The notes beneath the pieces are model-generated. The model did no database searches, was not told the DNA's origin, and saw nothing but the letters and a program-made list of their open reading frames with translations. From NCBI GenBank assembly GCA_005406025.1, contig BGZK01000541.1, positions 301,538 to 365,537 on the forward strand: 64,000 nt of DNA. The letters are read 5' to 3'. The DNA comes from Eumeta japonica. Taxonomy: Eukaryota; Arthropoda; Insecta; Lepidoptera; Psychidae. Of this stretch, positions 11,132 through 23,709 are shown piece after piece. Every line of letters starts with the position of its first letter. Within the stretch, counting starts at the first letter, position 1. A program made the translations under genes and the position numbers.

Positions 11132-12419
11132 TGGTCTACTGCTTTCTAGAATAATGCTCCTTATGTGCGACGACTTTAAAATCCATTTCCAAACGAAATA
11201 TTTGAGATTCAGTATATGCATACATGTAGCTAGAGCCGCAGAAAATTAGAAAACAAGACACGGCTCTTTCCGACTGCAAATATTTGTCATATTTGGTTGG
11301 ATGATTTTTTTCCCATATTTTGTTATCCATTGATTTCTGTTCACTTTCACGCAGTCGGGTTTTTTTTTTTAATTTTTAACAATTTTTTTTATTTACTACT
11401 TTTTAGTTCTATTTTAACAATATCCCAAAATTGCTTTCTTGTCATTAGTGGTGTCAACAACGCGCCTCGTTGTAATAATCGATCAGTTATTTATATAGTA
11501 CCTATTTTATTGTTTATTTATTAGGTTGTTTTTTTTCTAACTGTATTAAATAACGCTTTGGATAACGGTCGTTAATATTATCTTTAAAATAGTAAAATTG
11601 TGTATGTGTCGTTCGATTGTAAGCATTACATTAAATAATACTCTAATAATTATTTTCACATTAATAAGACCTATTTATACGATTTTACATACAAAAACTT
11701 TATCATAAGTTTTTAAAATTTAAATGAGAATATATAGATCCTAAATGAACATTTAAAATGAAAAATAATAAAAGACATCTAAGATGATTTCGAATAACTT
11801 ATGCAATATCCCACTTGTCATATAGTTCGTACAATTTCATTTTTTTTTTATTTTTTACCATATGTTGCCTGGTTGTCACCATATTGAATTTCGATTACTG
11901 TCACGTCTTAAGTAACACTAACAAGATCAAAACAAATCGATAGACCGCCCGCACGTTTGGTCTCTAGAGCGTCACAAACGAACAAACTTACATACATATG
12001 TATATATATATATGTATATTCGTTCGCATATTAATATTAGTAAATTTGAGATAGATATTTGAAAAGTTTTCGCGAAATTTAATCGCGACAACGCATACAA
12101 ACAAACAGACGGACCACAGCACGGAGTCAGAGAAATGCGAAAGCGAGGTTTAAGTGAGGCGAGATTATGCCTCGTTCCCGAACCGGAACGGACACCCGTT
12201 ATAACCGCATGCGCCTTTTGGCGGCGTAGGGGACGGCGACACCGTACTCAGCAATAATGTTTTTGTTGGGCCAAGGTAGAGGTATACGATCTCGAGGAAA
12301 AGCATACACACTGCAAAGTTTTCGATTTCGAAAAACGTCGAAACTGCGTGAGCCTGTAACGTCACAATAGGAGCGCCGCATAAAAGACTGTAAACATTTG
12401 TTTTGTATTCCGAAATTCG
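11132..12419. other. No recognised gene; AT-rich with short TA runs
   Basis: Contains a self-complementary ATATATATATAT tract around 11990-12020. No exon-like frame or transposon motif is recognised. Confidence 0.35.
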
Positions 12420-12500
12420 GTTAGGTGTATGAGGGGGACCGCCGACGGAAGGCGGCGGCGGGGCGGGGGGGCGATGGGCGGAATCCGAGTGGGGCGGGCA
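12420..12500. other. Small GC-rich island
   Basis: A purine-rich, G-run-bearing island (GGAAGGCGGCGGCGGGGCGG and similar) set in AT-rich DNA. It contains GC-box-like GGGGCGGG strings. A TATA-like CATAAAAG string lies near 12379, but no transcript can be assigned. It could be a promoter or a simple-sequence expansion. Confidence 0.3.
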
Positions 12501-15500
12501 AAACAGCGAATGTTGCTTTTATACTCCCACAGGGCACAGCACTCCCGGAGTTTTGTTTAATATTCACTTAACATTACTTTTACCGTTTTCAATACGGCAG
12601 CTTTCTGAATTAAACATCCCGTAACGTTTCATAATTTGACGCTCAAACGAATCTTTTTTTCACATATTAATGTATAATATATACACATCTACAAATATAT
12701 ACACACCTACAAATACATAATATTATATATATAAAAAATAATATTCACTACTTATACATCGGCATTTTTTTTTAAGTTGAATCAATCTATTCGGAGCGCA
12801 TGTCGTATTTAGAGCTTATCCCCATCTTTTTTTTTTGACATAAGACGGAAAAACTGTACCTGTCTCTGATTTACATTTGCGGAAATTAATTTTTGAGAAC
12901 ATGCCTTGGTTATGCATCGTTATTGTATACATTTTGGAGTTTCTGACGTCGATGGATACATTGCCGTTCTAAACATACGACGATCATCATAAAAAAATTA
13001 TTTATTGGCTGTCGTACAACCTATGTTTGTATAAGACTTGATTGATACCTGAAGTACACCGGCGATGCTGTGTATGCGAGCATTCGCCCACCGGTGGCCG
13101 CTGACGTGTGTTAAAAATATGTTTAATTTGTAACGAAAAGAAATATGAATTATGTTGAAACTAAATCGTAAATTCTTCAAATAATGAATATCAAATAACG
13201 AATCAAAGTCAAAAGCAGGACTGTGACCTTGTTAGATATTTATTGCTATACTTTAACTTATTATTTAATATAGTTTAGTATCCTTCTTTCAAGATTTTTG
13301 TATACACATATACATAATAGTTTTTTTTCGTTATTACGTTTTTAATCAGCGCAACAATAAAAACAAGTCTGCATGATTATGTGTAGAGTAGGTACCTAAC
13401 ACATTTTTGAGTCGTAGTAATCCATCAACAGCCCGTTCCACACACCGCATCATACACGTTCTCGTGCTCGCCGCGGCACACACATCGTAACTGTCGCGAA
13501 TATTCTCACCAACACACAGGCTGAAGTGTTTACGTATCAGAAGCAATTCATAGTTGTCGTATGATAATACTAGCGGAGGTATTTAACGGTTGTACTAAGA
13601 AAAATAATATCTTATTTCATGGATATTGGTATTGATAACGGAATCTCGTTAGATCAAACCTTTCATCCATCAGCCTTTTCTAGATCGAAAAAAACACAAT
13701 ACACCCACAGACGGTGAACTATTTAAATTCCTCCGGTGGAAAGGAAAAAAAAATACAGGAATAATTTACCTCATAAGCTTGTTAGAAAGTGAGGCCGACG
13801 GAAAATTCCCCGCCGCCCTGACCATAATCCAATTTCCCCAATTCCGGCTAAACAACGAGGGCACGACATGCCCAAATAATTCTGTGTGGAGAATTAAGTA
13901 TTTTCCAGTTCAACTGAACGAAACAACGTATAATTACGTTGCGGCGCAGCTGCGGATGGGGATATGATTATTTGTGGAACGAGCGGGAATACGTTTGGCT
14001 TCGACGGGTATACACGAGCAATCGCGCAGCTGGCAGCCGGCGGTCACTGTGTGACGGTCGAGAATCGACATGTGAATTGACGAGACACTTTAAATTCGTT
14101 TGTGTGAATTACCTTTTTTTTTTTCTATTATTATTATTATGGAAACGGAACTTCTTATAGGCGGCGATTCACTAATCGACGATTGGACGATAATCCAGAG
14201 TGAAATTTCAACGTCGCGTCACGCTTAAACGCATTTCGCTACATGAGAGAGAAGTAAGATATCACGTAAAACAAAGGAGAAAGAGCGCTTCCCTTCAGAT
14301 GTAACGTAAGTGGAGCAAAAGGGAACGACGTATATATAATAGTAGAAAGTGATAGAATATGATAGTGTCACGCATGCGCGCGTTGTAGATGTACCCGTCA
14401 GGCACAACGCATTATTTTTTGTTATCATTTACGTTTTTTTTTTTAAGTTTATGTCCTATGAATCTTTAAATATAAACGTAAATAATTATTATGTAAGTAT
14501 ATTTTTGTTAAATTTTGTTAATAATGACGGTTCTAATTTTAACAAGTTTTAAATAATTTTATGTATCTATATAATCGAATCGTAATGATTTTATTATAAT
14601 TTTGTTTTTGTTTAAATTCCGTTTAAAATGCTCATGAAACTTACACTTGCAAGCTGATGTTTTCAAATTACTATTATAATGTAATTCTACATGTTAAAAA
14701 ACGGGTTATGCTATACAAAGTATATAAACTCTTAAGTTAAAGTACTAAGGTTTTAATTTGAACAGTAAATTGAAAACAGCGACACTACAAAGAAAATGCT
14801 TTTGTTTACCACTGAAACTACTGTATGTTACTTTTGTTATCATAATCCCATTGTAAATGTTATAGATTTGAATATTTCTCCCCTCGAAGATGATAATTAA
14901 AAAATGCAATAAATTGTGAATTGTAAGCAATGTTAATAAAGTTTGTCTTAAAGAAACAATATGAGTTCACTAAAAACGTAATTTCTACCCCTTCCTATTT
15001 TCATTTCCACATTACGAAGTTTCACTTCTTCCGTGCGGAGGGACTCCACGCACTATTTATATCACTACTTTAAACAATCAAGTTTTAATGTAAGGATAGA
15101 GTGTGAGTTTCTAATTATTACTCTCTCGGTTTTACTTAGGTATATCATTGATACTGACTTTTGTAGGTTACATAAAAGCATCGCCAGGTACATTACATAA
15201 GTTGTCGTACACAACGAATTAGTAATTGATCGAAACTAATCTCACATTAGAACCATATTAACGAAATAACAAGAAAACGTTTCTTATTACGCATAAATTA
15301 ATTTTGGCGCATCATTTTCAATCAGCTTGATTCCCAAACAATTGTATTGGCAAATATACATCTTTCCGAACACGTAACGATAAACGTAAACGCGATCGGT
15401 TAGAACGAGGACACATAATTGGCTGTTGCGTTTGTTAGAAAGCGACATCTCGCCACCGAAAAAGGAACGCGACACAACATCGCTTCCACATCTCGACGTC

Positions 15501-16259
15501 CGAGTCATTTCAATTAAATGTTTGTTTGCACAAATCGCGCAATCACACCGAGCGGCCTCCTCGGCCGCTGTTACAATTTTTTAAACGACTGCCATGTAAC
15601 TGTCGTTACAGCGGTGCTGTAATTGAACAGCTCGCGAATCAATCACAAAATATCCCATTACAAATTACTAAGGAAAATGACACTTGTAAGGGGAAATTTG
15701 CCGTTCAGATTTCAATGTCTGTCGCTTACTTTGACTAAAGTTAGAATCTTGCCCGTTACAGCGAAAAAGAATCGCTAGGTCGCGTATGACCGACAGCTAG
15801 GCCTAGGCGTGGGCTTAACATGAGACAGATCTGTCGTATGAGTCATTATTAGGCCCGTCTCCAACGGTCCTCGTTATTGACAGTCTGACGCGTGTCAAAT
15901 TTCTACGAGCGCCAAAGCAAGTGGCGAGAATGTGTTAAACAACTTATGATGACATTTATAACTATGCGTCTATGACTCATCTATCTGTTATTGTTATTTT
16001 ATCTTAGTGTAAATATGATTATATTTTGTGAAACTAAGAAGCGTAGTCCTTGCGTTGGCTTTTGTTTAAAACTAGCCATTAGAGAAAACAGATAGTTTTA
16101 ATGTTATATAGTTATTGAAATTAACGGTAGTTTTTTTATTCAGATTTGTTAGTGATAACAAATAAATGAATGGTTGGAAAACTAAATATGTATTTAAAAT
16201 TATTAAAACTGTTAAACCCCAAAATTTAAAAGAGGTTCGTTTCAGAATCCGGAATGAAT
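12501..16259. other. Intergenic or intronic DNA, nothing firmly recognised
   Basis: A diverged 18-base tandem (ACACATCTACAAATATAT-like, about two copies) lies near 12673-12712. Around 15000-15060 a GC-balanced phrase, GAAGTTTCACTTCTTCCGTG, may be repeat-derived. The GC-balanced region 15320-15800 has overlapping frames on both strands but no recognisable protein or splice structure. ORFs at 13346, 13779, 13939, 14225, 15287 and 15526 are not supported as genes. Confidence 0.35.
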
Positions 16260-16512
16260 TTTCAAACACCTATTTAAGAATATTTTACGAGACGGATAGT
16301 ACGAAAAAATATTTTCGTCCCCGATTTATGTATGGAAAATAATCCCTATTTACTTCATAATATTTTTACATAATTATATAGCATTTCATTCGAGGCCGAT
16401 AAAAAAATAGCGAAATAATAAGGCTGTGACATACGAACAGAGGAACAGACGTAGAAAATAAAATTATAAGACGTCCTCTTCTCTTTTGGCTACCGAACTC
16501 TAAAAAAGTCAT
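16260..16512 (+). repeat. CGGCCAAG-family dispersed repeat, 3' part
   Basis: The segment ends in ACAGACGTAGAAAATAAAAT and then TTTTGGCTACCGAACTCTAA. This matches the recurring tail of the family (runs of CAGACGGAC, then ATAAAATTATAAGGGTTCC and TTTTGGCTACGGAACCCTAA). It has the same orientation as the complete copy at 57487-58255. The 5' boundary is uncertain. Confidence 0.55.
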
Positions 16513-16878
16513 TAATGTGTGTCAGGGTTCGAATCCTTTGTCCGACCGCTCAATATTTTATGTTCCCAGCTCATAGAGATTTCTAATTATTCCACTGAGA
16601 CAAGCAGACATACAAAACCTCAGCGACCGATGACGTCGATATAGATATAACCTAATCTAACCTAACACAATAGAGAACGACATAATTGACAATAACGAGC
16701 CGATAATGTGAAATAGGCCCGATGAGGCCGCTCGGACGGTGCAATCGATTACTTTGAAAATTGACCCCATAAATTATAAACAGAACGACATGGACGAGTC
16801 GTCACGAAACAATGGCCGGGGTAAAACCTACCGACTGCCCTAATTGAAAACGCACGGCCGGAATACGAAGGAAACTCG

Positions 16879-16997
16879 GGCCTAGCATGAAGCCCTAAAC
16901 AAGAATCTCTCTATAGGGCTATCCCTTTCCTTCGTTAAATTAGTGCGACAGGGATAGCCCTATAGTGAAACTCTTGTCTAGAACATCGTGCTAGGCC
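16879..16997. repeat. Long imperfect hairpin (possible MITE or structured RNA locus)
   Basis: The outer ends GGCCTAGC (16879-16886) and GCTAGGCC (16990-16997) are complementary. Pairing continues inward with few mismatches to a perfect core, CTATAGGGCTATCCCT against AGGGATAGCCCTATAG (about 16911-16926 with 16950-16965). The loop is roughly 20-24 bases. It has no coding potential. The shape fits a short foldback MITE; a precursor-microRNA-like fold is an alternative. I do not recognise a known microRNA in the arms. Confidence 0.7.
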
Positions 16998-17099
16998 AGC
17001 AGGTGTATACAAACGTAGCTCCTTTTAGGAGTCTTTAGTCGTGAGTACAAAGTAGAAGGCTGTTTAGATTAAATATAACAAATAATAATAAACGGAAAT

Positions 17100-17830
17100 G
17101 AGTAACTATTGACGACATTATTGGTATACCAGGCTGCAGTGACTTTTTTTTTATCTTCTAAAACAATTGTTTCATAATAACATGTCATTCCAAATAATGA
17201 GGCCACCATTTTTTTTTTCTGACGCTTCGACCTCGTTTTACTTTAATAGGCAACTCCTCGAAAGGAAACACCCACTGAGCAGACTGTGTTATGGTTTCGG
17301 GATCCTAACAATTAATCTAGCTTTCGTTACCTGTAACTATGTCGTATACAGCATTTGAGTAGTAACCAACGGCATTGGCTTTGTATCACTTCGCGACACC
17401 TATATACAGACACGGTGGAGTTTTTGAGCTTCGATCAAATTATGAGGTATCCACCGAGTACAAAACTTCCTAACTGCTAAATTTTCATAAAGGATTCTGA
17501 CCACTCGAGTCATACCGATGCCTAAGCTTATTCGAGTCTGCTAGCAGGCCACTCTTTTGTCAGTCTCTATCATGAGCCACACAGCAATGATTTCGTCATC
17601 GGTCGTCGCCGTAGAAGAACGTCCCTCACGCAAACCGTCAGTCAGATCAGTATCGTGATTTAACGAGTTCAATGTAACCACTTTTAATTCGTTAAACCAG
17701 TTATAAACAGTGACAACGGATGGAGTTTCATCATGAAAAGCAACTGAAGTCTGTTATAATTTTCTTGGTGGCTTAAATGGCAACTAAAGTCAGAAAAATC
17801 ATTGCACGATAATTTTCTCGCGTTAAATTA
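17100..17830 (-). pseudogene. Mariner transposase, decayed and truncated
   Basis: Read on the minus strand, the segment encodes a mariner (Tc1/mariner superfamily, DD34D) transposase in broken frames. The N-terminal part shows REN-Y-RAMIF, then an ETPSVVTVYNWFNEL helix-turn-helix block (about 17730-17680). Next come LREGRSSTATTDDEIIAV and MIETDKRV, the LGIGM..V segment, and CTRWIPHNL (about 17450-17430). Beyond several stops follow the DIVTG..S region (catalytic GDE now GNES), a QSAQWVFPFEELP stretch (about 17280-17240) and the AAWYTN block at about 17125-17105. The conserved D of TGDE is replaced by Asn here. The part carrying HDNARPH and SDYH is missing, so the copy is truncated near 17100. 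It belongs to a different mariner lineage from the copy at 60034-61220. Confidence 0.85.
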
Positions 17831-19199
17831 ATAATAACAATAATAAAATTATTTATTTCTCTCCACAATGAGGCAGCCTGTCTCTAAGAGTACATTTTAC
17901 AATTAATTGGTTATCCTAAGATTGTGAGAGACTGGTGCCTAAATTGGGTACAATCCCTGTTTCTGTATCCTCAGAGGTCACCAGGGTCCCACCCCCTCAG
18001 CATGTGTACTTGAGAAACATGAAAAGATCTGTTGTTAGGCAGTTACTTAATAAGGCAAAATATAGGATTACAACAGTATTTCGGATAAGCATTCATACTT
18101 ATTAAGTCTTAAAACAAATCGAGTTTTTGTAGGTATTACTATGTACATAGTTAAGAAATATGTAAAATATGGATACATCTAGATGTCGAGGATTGAATTT
18201 ATTGTACTATTACCCAAATACATGTAATGTCTGTGAGATAGATTTGTGGTAGGTGGTTGTGCAGGGTGGGAGACAGATATTTACCTCCCTTCTTCTATTG
18301 ACTACAAGTTCAGGAGAATAAAACTGATAGTGTATCTCAATTACTTTTAGGACAAACAACTGTCTGACTGAGAGGATGTTCCACGTCGCATAAACGTCAG
18401 TTGTGGGATATCGAAAAGGCAAAAATGTCGTATTTTAAAATGACTCGCTACGCTCTTTCTGCTTCTATAAGATATATTTTAGCGGCCCCTCCCCAGGTGA
18501 TGATGCAGTACTTGATGGTGGATTGGGAAATGGAATAATAGACTATTTAGATATTATATAATAGAGTATCACGATCAGTAATGTGGCAAAATTTTCTAAA
18601 GATGTAAATTAGTTTACGCAATCTTGAGGTTAAGCTAGTAATATTGCTTTTGAAAGTAAGAATGGAGTCAAATTCCCAAGGATCTCACTGAGTCAATTTT
18701 TTCGAGAACAGAGCAGCCGCAGTTTGAAGGGGAGGGCGCTTCACCGCAGGAGTGTGCAAAGATCGTGCGACTATTTGGAAGAGCATTGTATTTGAGAGCG
18801 AATACCATGTATTTAGTCTTGGTGACATTCATGTTGACGTTAGAGAAATAATTTTCTTTTTGCTACCAATTTGCAAAAACAAACGACATATGAATGCGAT
18901 ATACACAATGAGGTTTGCAAATGGTTCAATTTTCAAAATTTAAAAATATTTTTACTTTGTAGTTTCTAAGTGGCCAGTTCTAAAAATTCAAGTGCCACCC
19001 ATGCAATACATACACATATGTCAAGTGATATTTAATTTTTTTATCGAAACTATTACAAATAATTGAGCATTTGACTCAATAATGCTACAACGGCTAAAAT
19101 ACCAAGATAATAATATAAAATAAATAGAGACAAAACGGCATTTCTCATATTACATAGATGATATTCACACAATAATTATGTATTGTAGTATTTTTCCAT
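17831..19199. other. No recognised gene
   Basis: GC-balanced and AT-rich stretches alternate. The lower part (about 18700-19199) may hold the body of the minus-strand repeat whose head lies at 19200-19256. No exon-like frame is supported. Confidence 0.3.
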
Positions 19200-19256
19200 A
19201 CCAGAATACGGAACCCTCACTGCTCTAGTCCGGCTCATGATTGACCGGTTACTTAC
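19200..19256 (-). repeat. CGGCCAAG-family dispersed repeat, head on the minus strand
   Basis: On the minus strand the segment reads ACCGGTCAATCATGAGCCGG, ACTAG, AGCAGTGAGGGTTCCGTATT. This is a mutated version of the family head (CCGGCCAAG..CGAGTCGGACTCGC..GGGTTCCGTA). The body would extend towards lower coordinates but is too decayed to delimit. Confidence 0.5.
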
Positions 19257-22200
19257 TTAGATATTCCGTCAGCTCATCGTTTTGTACAACCTATTCATCT
19301 AATGGATATTGCCTGAACAATGTTCAACTCTATAGGAATGCTCTATAGTCATTTACGTAGTATGGTAAAGCGTAAATAGTAGGATAACCCTGGTAAATTA
19401 ATTATAGCGATTACTTCTTTTCAACCTTTCTTGTTTAACTGTTCTGATATTTTAAAACCGAGACATAAAATGAGGTGGCATTTTTTTCTAGTAGTTTAGC
19501 ATCCCGAATGGCATTCGGTTTGAGCTGTCGATTAATTTACAAATTTTTAATATAAATTAATTATAAAATTTACATTAAAAATGTTATTGTTTTACATTTT
19601 CTTTCAATAAACATTTCGTGCGGAACGTCTATTTTTATTTAGAATAAAAAAAAACAAATCAAATAGAAGACGATGATTTACAACAGTTTTTGAAACTAGC
19701 TCGTACTCTATACCCAATTCATAACAGTTTTCATATTTTTTTTCGCCATATTTTTTTTATTAGCCCATATAATAACTTGCAGATTTTTCTTGAGCAATTT
19801 TTTAATCCCCTTTAATAAACGATTCCTATAATAAATAAGGTTTTTAAAAACGCTTTTGTTTTTTTCTCTCCATAAAATATTCCTATCAGAACGGATAAAC
19901 GTAATAAAAGTTAAAAACGATATCGGATTGTGTTCACCTTACGTGTTCTGTTTCTTAGTCCGTTACTAGTCATTGTATAAGAAATACAAAAGGGTTACAT
20001 GTCGCTTGTTATTGTACCCGGCACTTCCAATGAAGAGATCAGAGACACCATTCGAAAAACATAGATTTAGAGAGACTAGCTTCACGAAACGGGATACTGT
20101 TTTAAGTATGTATGCGGTTTGTTTAAGGTATATGTTTATTTGTTCTTATATCTAACTAAAATTTATTAAAATTTATGAAATTAATTATATAGGCGTGTCG
20201 GCTTTGCACACGTCGACTTTGTGGGTAGCCTGAAGGCAGTGTGAAATGTAAAAATTCAATTCAAAAACTGCTGAAATAATGTTTTTAGTTTTCATATCAC
20301 TTCTTATTTGTAAATTTAATGACTTACATTTTTATGTACACATATGGAACAAGACAGCATTTTTTTTTTTTAATTTTACAGCAATGTTACGATATATAGC
20401 TATAAGACGTTTCATGGATGTAAATGAGACTATTTAATTATTTCAGGATCATGGTATATGAAAGGATGTAATCTCTGCCCATCCCCTATTATGACAGGCG
20501 TGAATTAGGCGTGAATACATTTTAGATTTAAATTTGGAATGCATCAAGTAGTAACGGAATTCAAATCGTTCTAAATTTAACCGTATTGGTCGCATTATTT
20601 GTGACGTCATGACAGTTACAGACTGTACTAAGCTGTAAGACGTGTTTTGCTTTTATTTTCAAAATTTATGAGGCACTGAAAAAATAAGACCTCCGAGTTT
20701 ATAATCTACTAATATGGTGACTGTGCCTGGATCTATCTATAAGAAATTTAGAAAACTATCCAAAATAAATGCGTTTACAACTGATTATATTCCAACGAAC
20801 TTAGTATTCAACAATATAATGTAATTTTTACAAATAGCTTAAAATCAATCGAAAGAAGAGAAAAACCTTTTCTTTCCCCTGCAAGTACAAATATCAGTCT
20901 AGGAAAAACATTTTTTAAACTATCTTATAGCGCAATGAATTCGTTGGAAACAAAAAAAAACGCCTTATTGTTTTAAATTTTATGAAAGTATAAAATATTT
21001 CAAATTCATTCGTTCGACCACTCCAACTACCACGAGGAGATACATAATCCTTTTTTTATCCAAATTTTTAATTCGGTCTTCCACACGTGCGATCACCCAG
21101 CAATGATCCGAATACATTTAAGACAGTAAAAATAAATTACCTATTTTCTTAGAATTTAATTTAATAGAAAAATTATTCTTAGAAATCAAAATAAACCGAT
21201 TTTAAGACGGATAAGTCGGCGACATTAAACGATATTTCACAGTCTCGAAAGTCAAGTCGCAGTACAAAGCATCAAGAGCTTGCGCTCGAATGCGACTGCG
21301 ATGTTGTTCAACTCGTAAAGAATTTAAGCTAAGTCGAGCTGCACTTTAGAGCTTTACGCAGTGCAGCACGGAGGGGGTCATGTTTCTGAGTCGTTTTCCA
21401 GCTGTCTTCTCTCGCATCGAAAACTCTTTATAGCCCATCAGCTATGGCTATAGCGAGATAACGCATTTAATTTTCAGCATTGCATCTAATTTGTATATAT
21501 TGTATGTAAACTAAAAGATGGGAACTTGTAGAATTAAGGGCTGAAGTTTTGGATTACAATTTTTTTTGCTTTTAAGCTGATATTACTATTTATGTATAGC
21601 TTGATATTAGTAGACATAAATGTGCGTGCGCCCGCCCTTGTGTGCAACTATCTTGATATATGCATAGTAAGACTGCAATCCACCTTCGCATCATAAAGAC
21701 AAATCCCTAATAATTAGGATCGCGAGATAGGACGAAAAGCAAGCACTCAGCAAAACGGAAAGGGTAACATTGAAATACGAAAATGCAATACGAAATCACT
21801 ACAATAATTTCACCCCCTCGACGAGTTAAACATTCTCCGAGTTCAAAAAAATCATAATTCACTTATAAAAAGGAAGATGTAAACACGTTCTACGAAAACA
21901 AACAACATTTACCGTAATCCGGAATATTTTAACCGATCAAAATGCGCAAAGATATAAACGACCACCCACGCATTACACATAATACAGGGTAATATTGCAT
22001 AATTTTTTCGGGGTATTATTCTGTTGTTGAATTATTTAGCTTATCGTAAATCATAACAATGCTAATGAATTAGTGGTTACGTTAGCGAATATGCCGTGAA
22101 TTGTTAAGTACTGGCCTAAGCATCAGTTGGTTCATTGGCGTTGTCGTAATTTACGTCTCCCACGATAGCGTCTCGAATCTAGATTTGAACCGACAAAGCT

Positions 22201-23574
22201 TTGTCGGTATCATGAATTTAAGATGAACGCATTTACAAAAATTATTTTATAGCAGGATCATTTTGATTTGTGATTGTAACGTTATTTTTAATATCTAAAA
22301 CAAGTTGCCGAATTTGTCTTGAAGTCCTTTTATTAAAACATCCTTTTCAATTTTTCACGGAACTGAGAAATAAAGATGCAAATTATCTATAATATTTTTA
22401 TTGCATATACGAATAAATAGGCATTAAAATTCACCTCATGCAATATGGTCGACTTAAGTTGTTTCAAATTTACTTCCCATTATATGGTAGAACATTCACA
22501 AAGCAATTTTTCTATAAAATATATAAAATTCCACCAACATGCCATCTGTAAATTAACTTTGAACTTAAAAAGTGTATAAATTAAAGACTAGGAAGACGAG
22601 AAGATAATGGACTTTTACCAAGAAAATTACTATAAATCCTTACTATGATACGTGCAGACAAACTGACAGAGCGATGCACAAATCACCACTCATATATGGA
22701 ATTCCATTGAGTTTGTAACATAATCACGTCGGAGGTTTCGGGAAAGAACTTAGTTAATTTAATATTCTCGCATCGAGTAGGAAGTACTAGACGGATTTTG
22801 ATTTTCATTATCCTATTCCCACCCAAGAGACAGGAGTGTCCACGGGCTGCATTGATCGCTTAATCTCCGATTATTCGCGTGTCAGTTCGACCTTCGAATA
22901 TGGTATAAAATAAATTTTGTAGTCAAAGAGTTTTAATCCTGAACCGGTGACGACACAACATTGATCACCTCTGAAAATACCTAACCACTTATTGCTCCCT
23001 CACCGAGAGCGCTCGTGGACGGCATCACATGACGTTCGAGTGTCTATTACCTAACTGCATAGGGTCACAAATTCATTTAGGGGGCTCTGTGTATGCATGT
23101 TCAGTAATATTCCTGTGGATATACAAAAATTAGTCTAATACAAATTTAAAGTATTTATTAAGCAAACACTTAGCACAAAAGGATATTATACAATTTCTGA
23201 ATATTTAGAGGATAAATGGACATAGTGAGCTCGACTTCCTGTACGTTTTTTTTCCTACAATAGTTTTATATATGTTTAAATTTCTATATAATTGGTTTGA
23301 AAAAGCTATCCTTAAGTTTCTTGCTCGTTCTTGAGTGATAACTGCTTTACGAACGAGTGGTAATTAAAAAAAGTGGAAATAATTAAAAACTGTAAATTCT
23401 TTAATGTAATGACGTATTTCAAGTGTTATATTATAACCTATGAAATAAAGATATTTTAAATTTGAATTATATTTTGAATAATAAAGAAGAAAAAAAAATC
23501 TGAACCAGTAACCCGTACAGTTGTGCTAGTTAAGTACATGACGTACCTAATAAGGTAGCACATTGCAGTAGTGT
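19257..23574. other. Long AT-rich stretch without a recognised gene
   Basis: Contains a repeat-like phrase at 20455-20530 (GGATGTAATCTCTGCCCATC, CCCTATTATGACAGGCGTGA) that resembles a common lepidopteran repeat tail. A CRE consensus TGACGTCA lies at 20602-20609. A perfect 20-base palindrome, ACCGACAAAGCTTTGTCGGT, occupies 22189-22208. No exon-like frame of note is visible; the ORF at 19973 is taken as chance. Confidence 0.4.
22189..22208. repeat. Perfect 20-bp palindrome
   Basis: ACCGACAAAGCTTTGTCGGT equals its own reverse complement. It may be a dyad binding site or a chance palindrome. Confidence 0.8.
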
Positions 23575-23709
23575 GCGCCCCCTCGGCCCCCGGCCGCCGG
23601 TTCCCGGTATATTTTTCCCGCGACGGTACGTAAAACCCGTATTCCCATTCGCGTCCGCACTCCGTGCGCCCTAAAACGGAACCCGGTGAATCATACTTCG
23701 CCGAAAAAG
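23575..23709 (+). promoter_or_regulatory. GC-rich island ending in a consensus splice donor (possible first exon)
   Basis: A sharply bounded GC-rich island (runs such as CCCCTCGGCCCCCGGCCGCC) ends in AAAAAG|GTGAGT at 23704-23715. AAG|GTGAGT fits the metazoan 5' splice-site consensus completely. A GC-rich promoter followed by a short, mostly untranslated first exon and a long intron would look like this. No reading frame through the island is recognisable, and no transcription start can be fixed from sequence alone. It is on the same strand as the candidate exons at 39886 and 46494-46956. Confidence 0.3.

Noticed and set aside
16526..16536. B-box-like GGTTCGAATCC suggesting a tRNA or SINE
   Set aside because: No A box upstream at tRNA spacing; a repeat tail lies directly before it.
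16648..16672. CCTAA-like words (TAACCTAATCTAACCTAACA) resembling the insect telomere repeat TTAGG
   Set aside because: Only a few imperfect units, far too short for an interstitial telomere tract.
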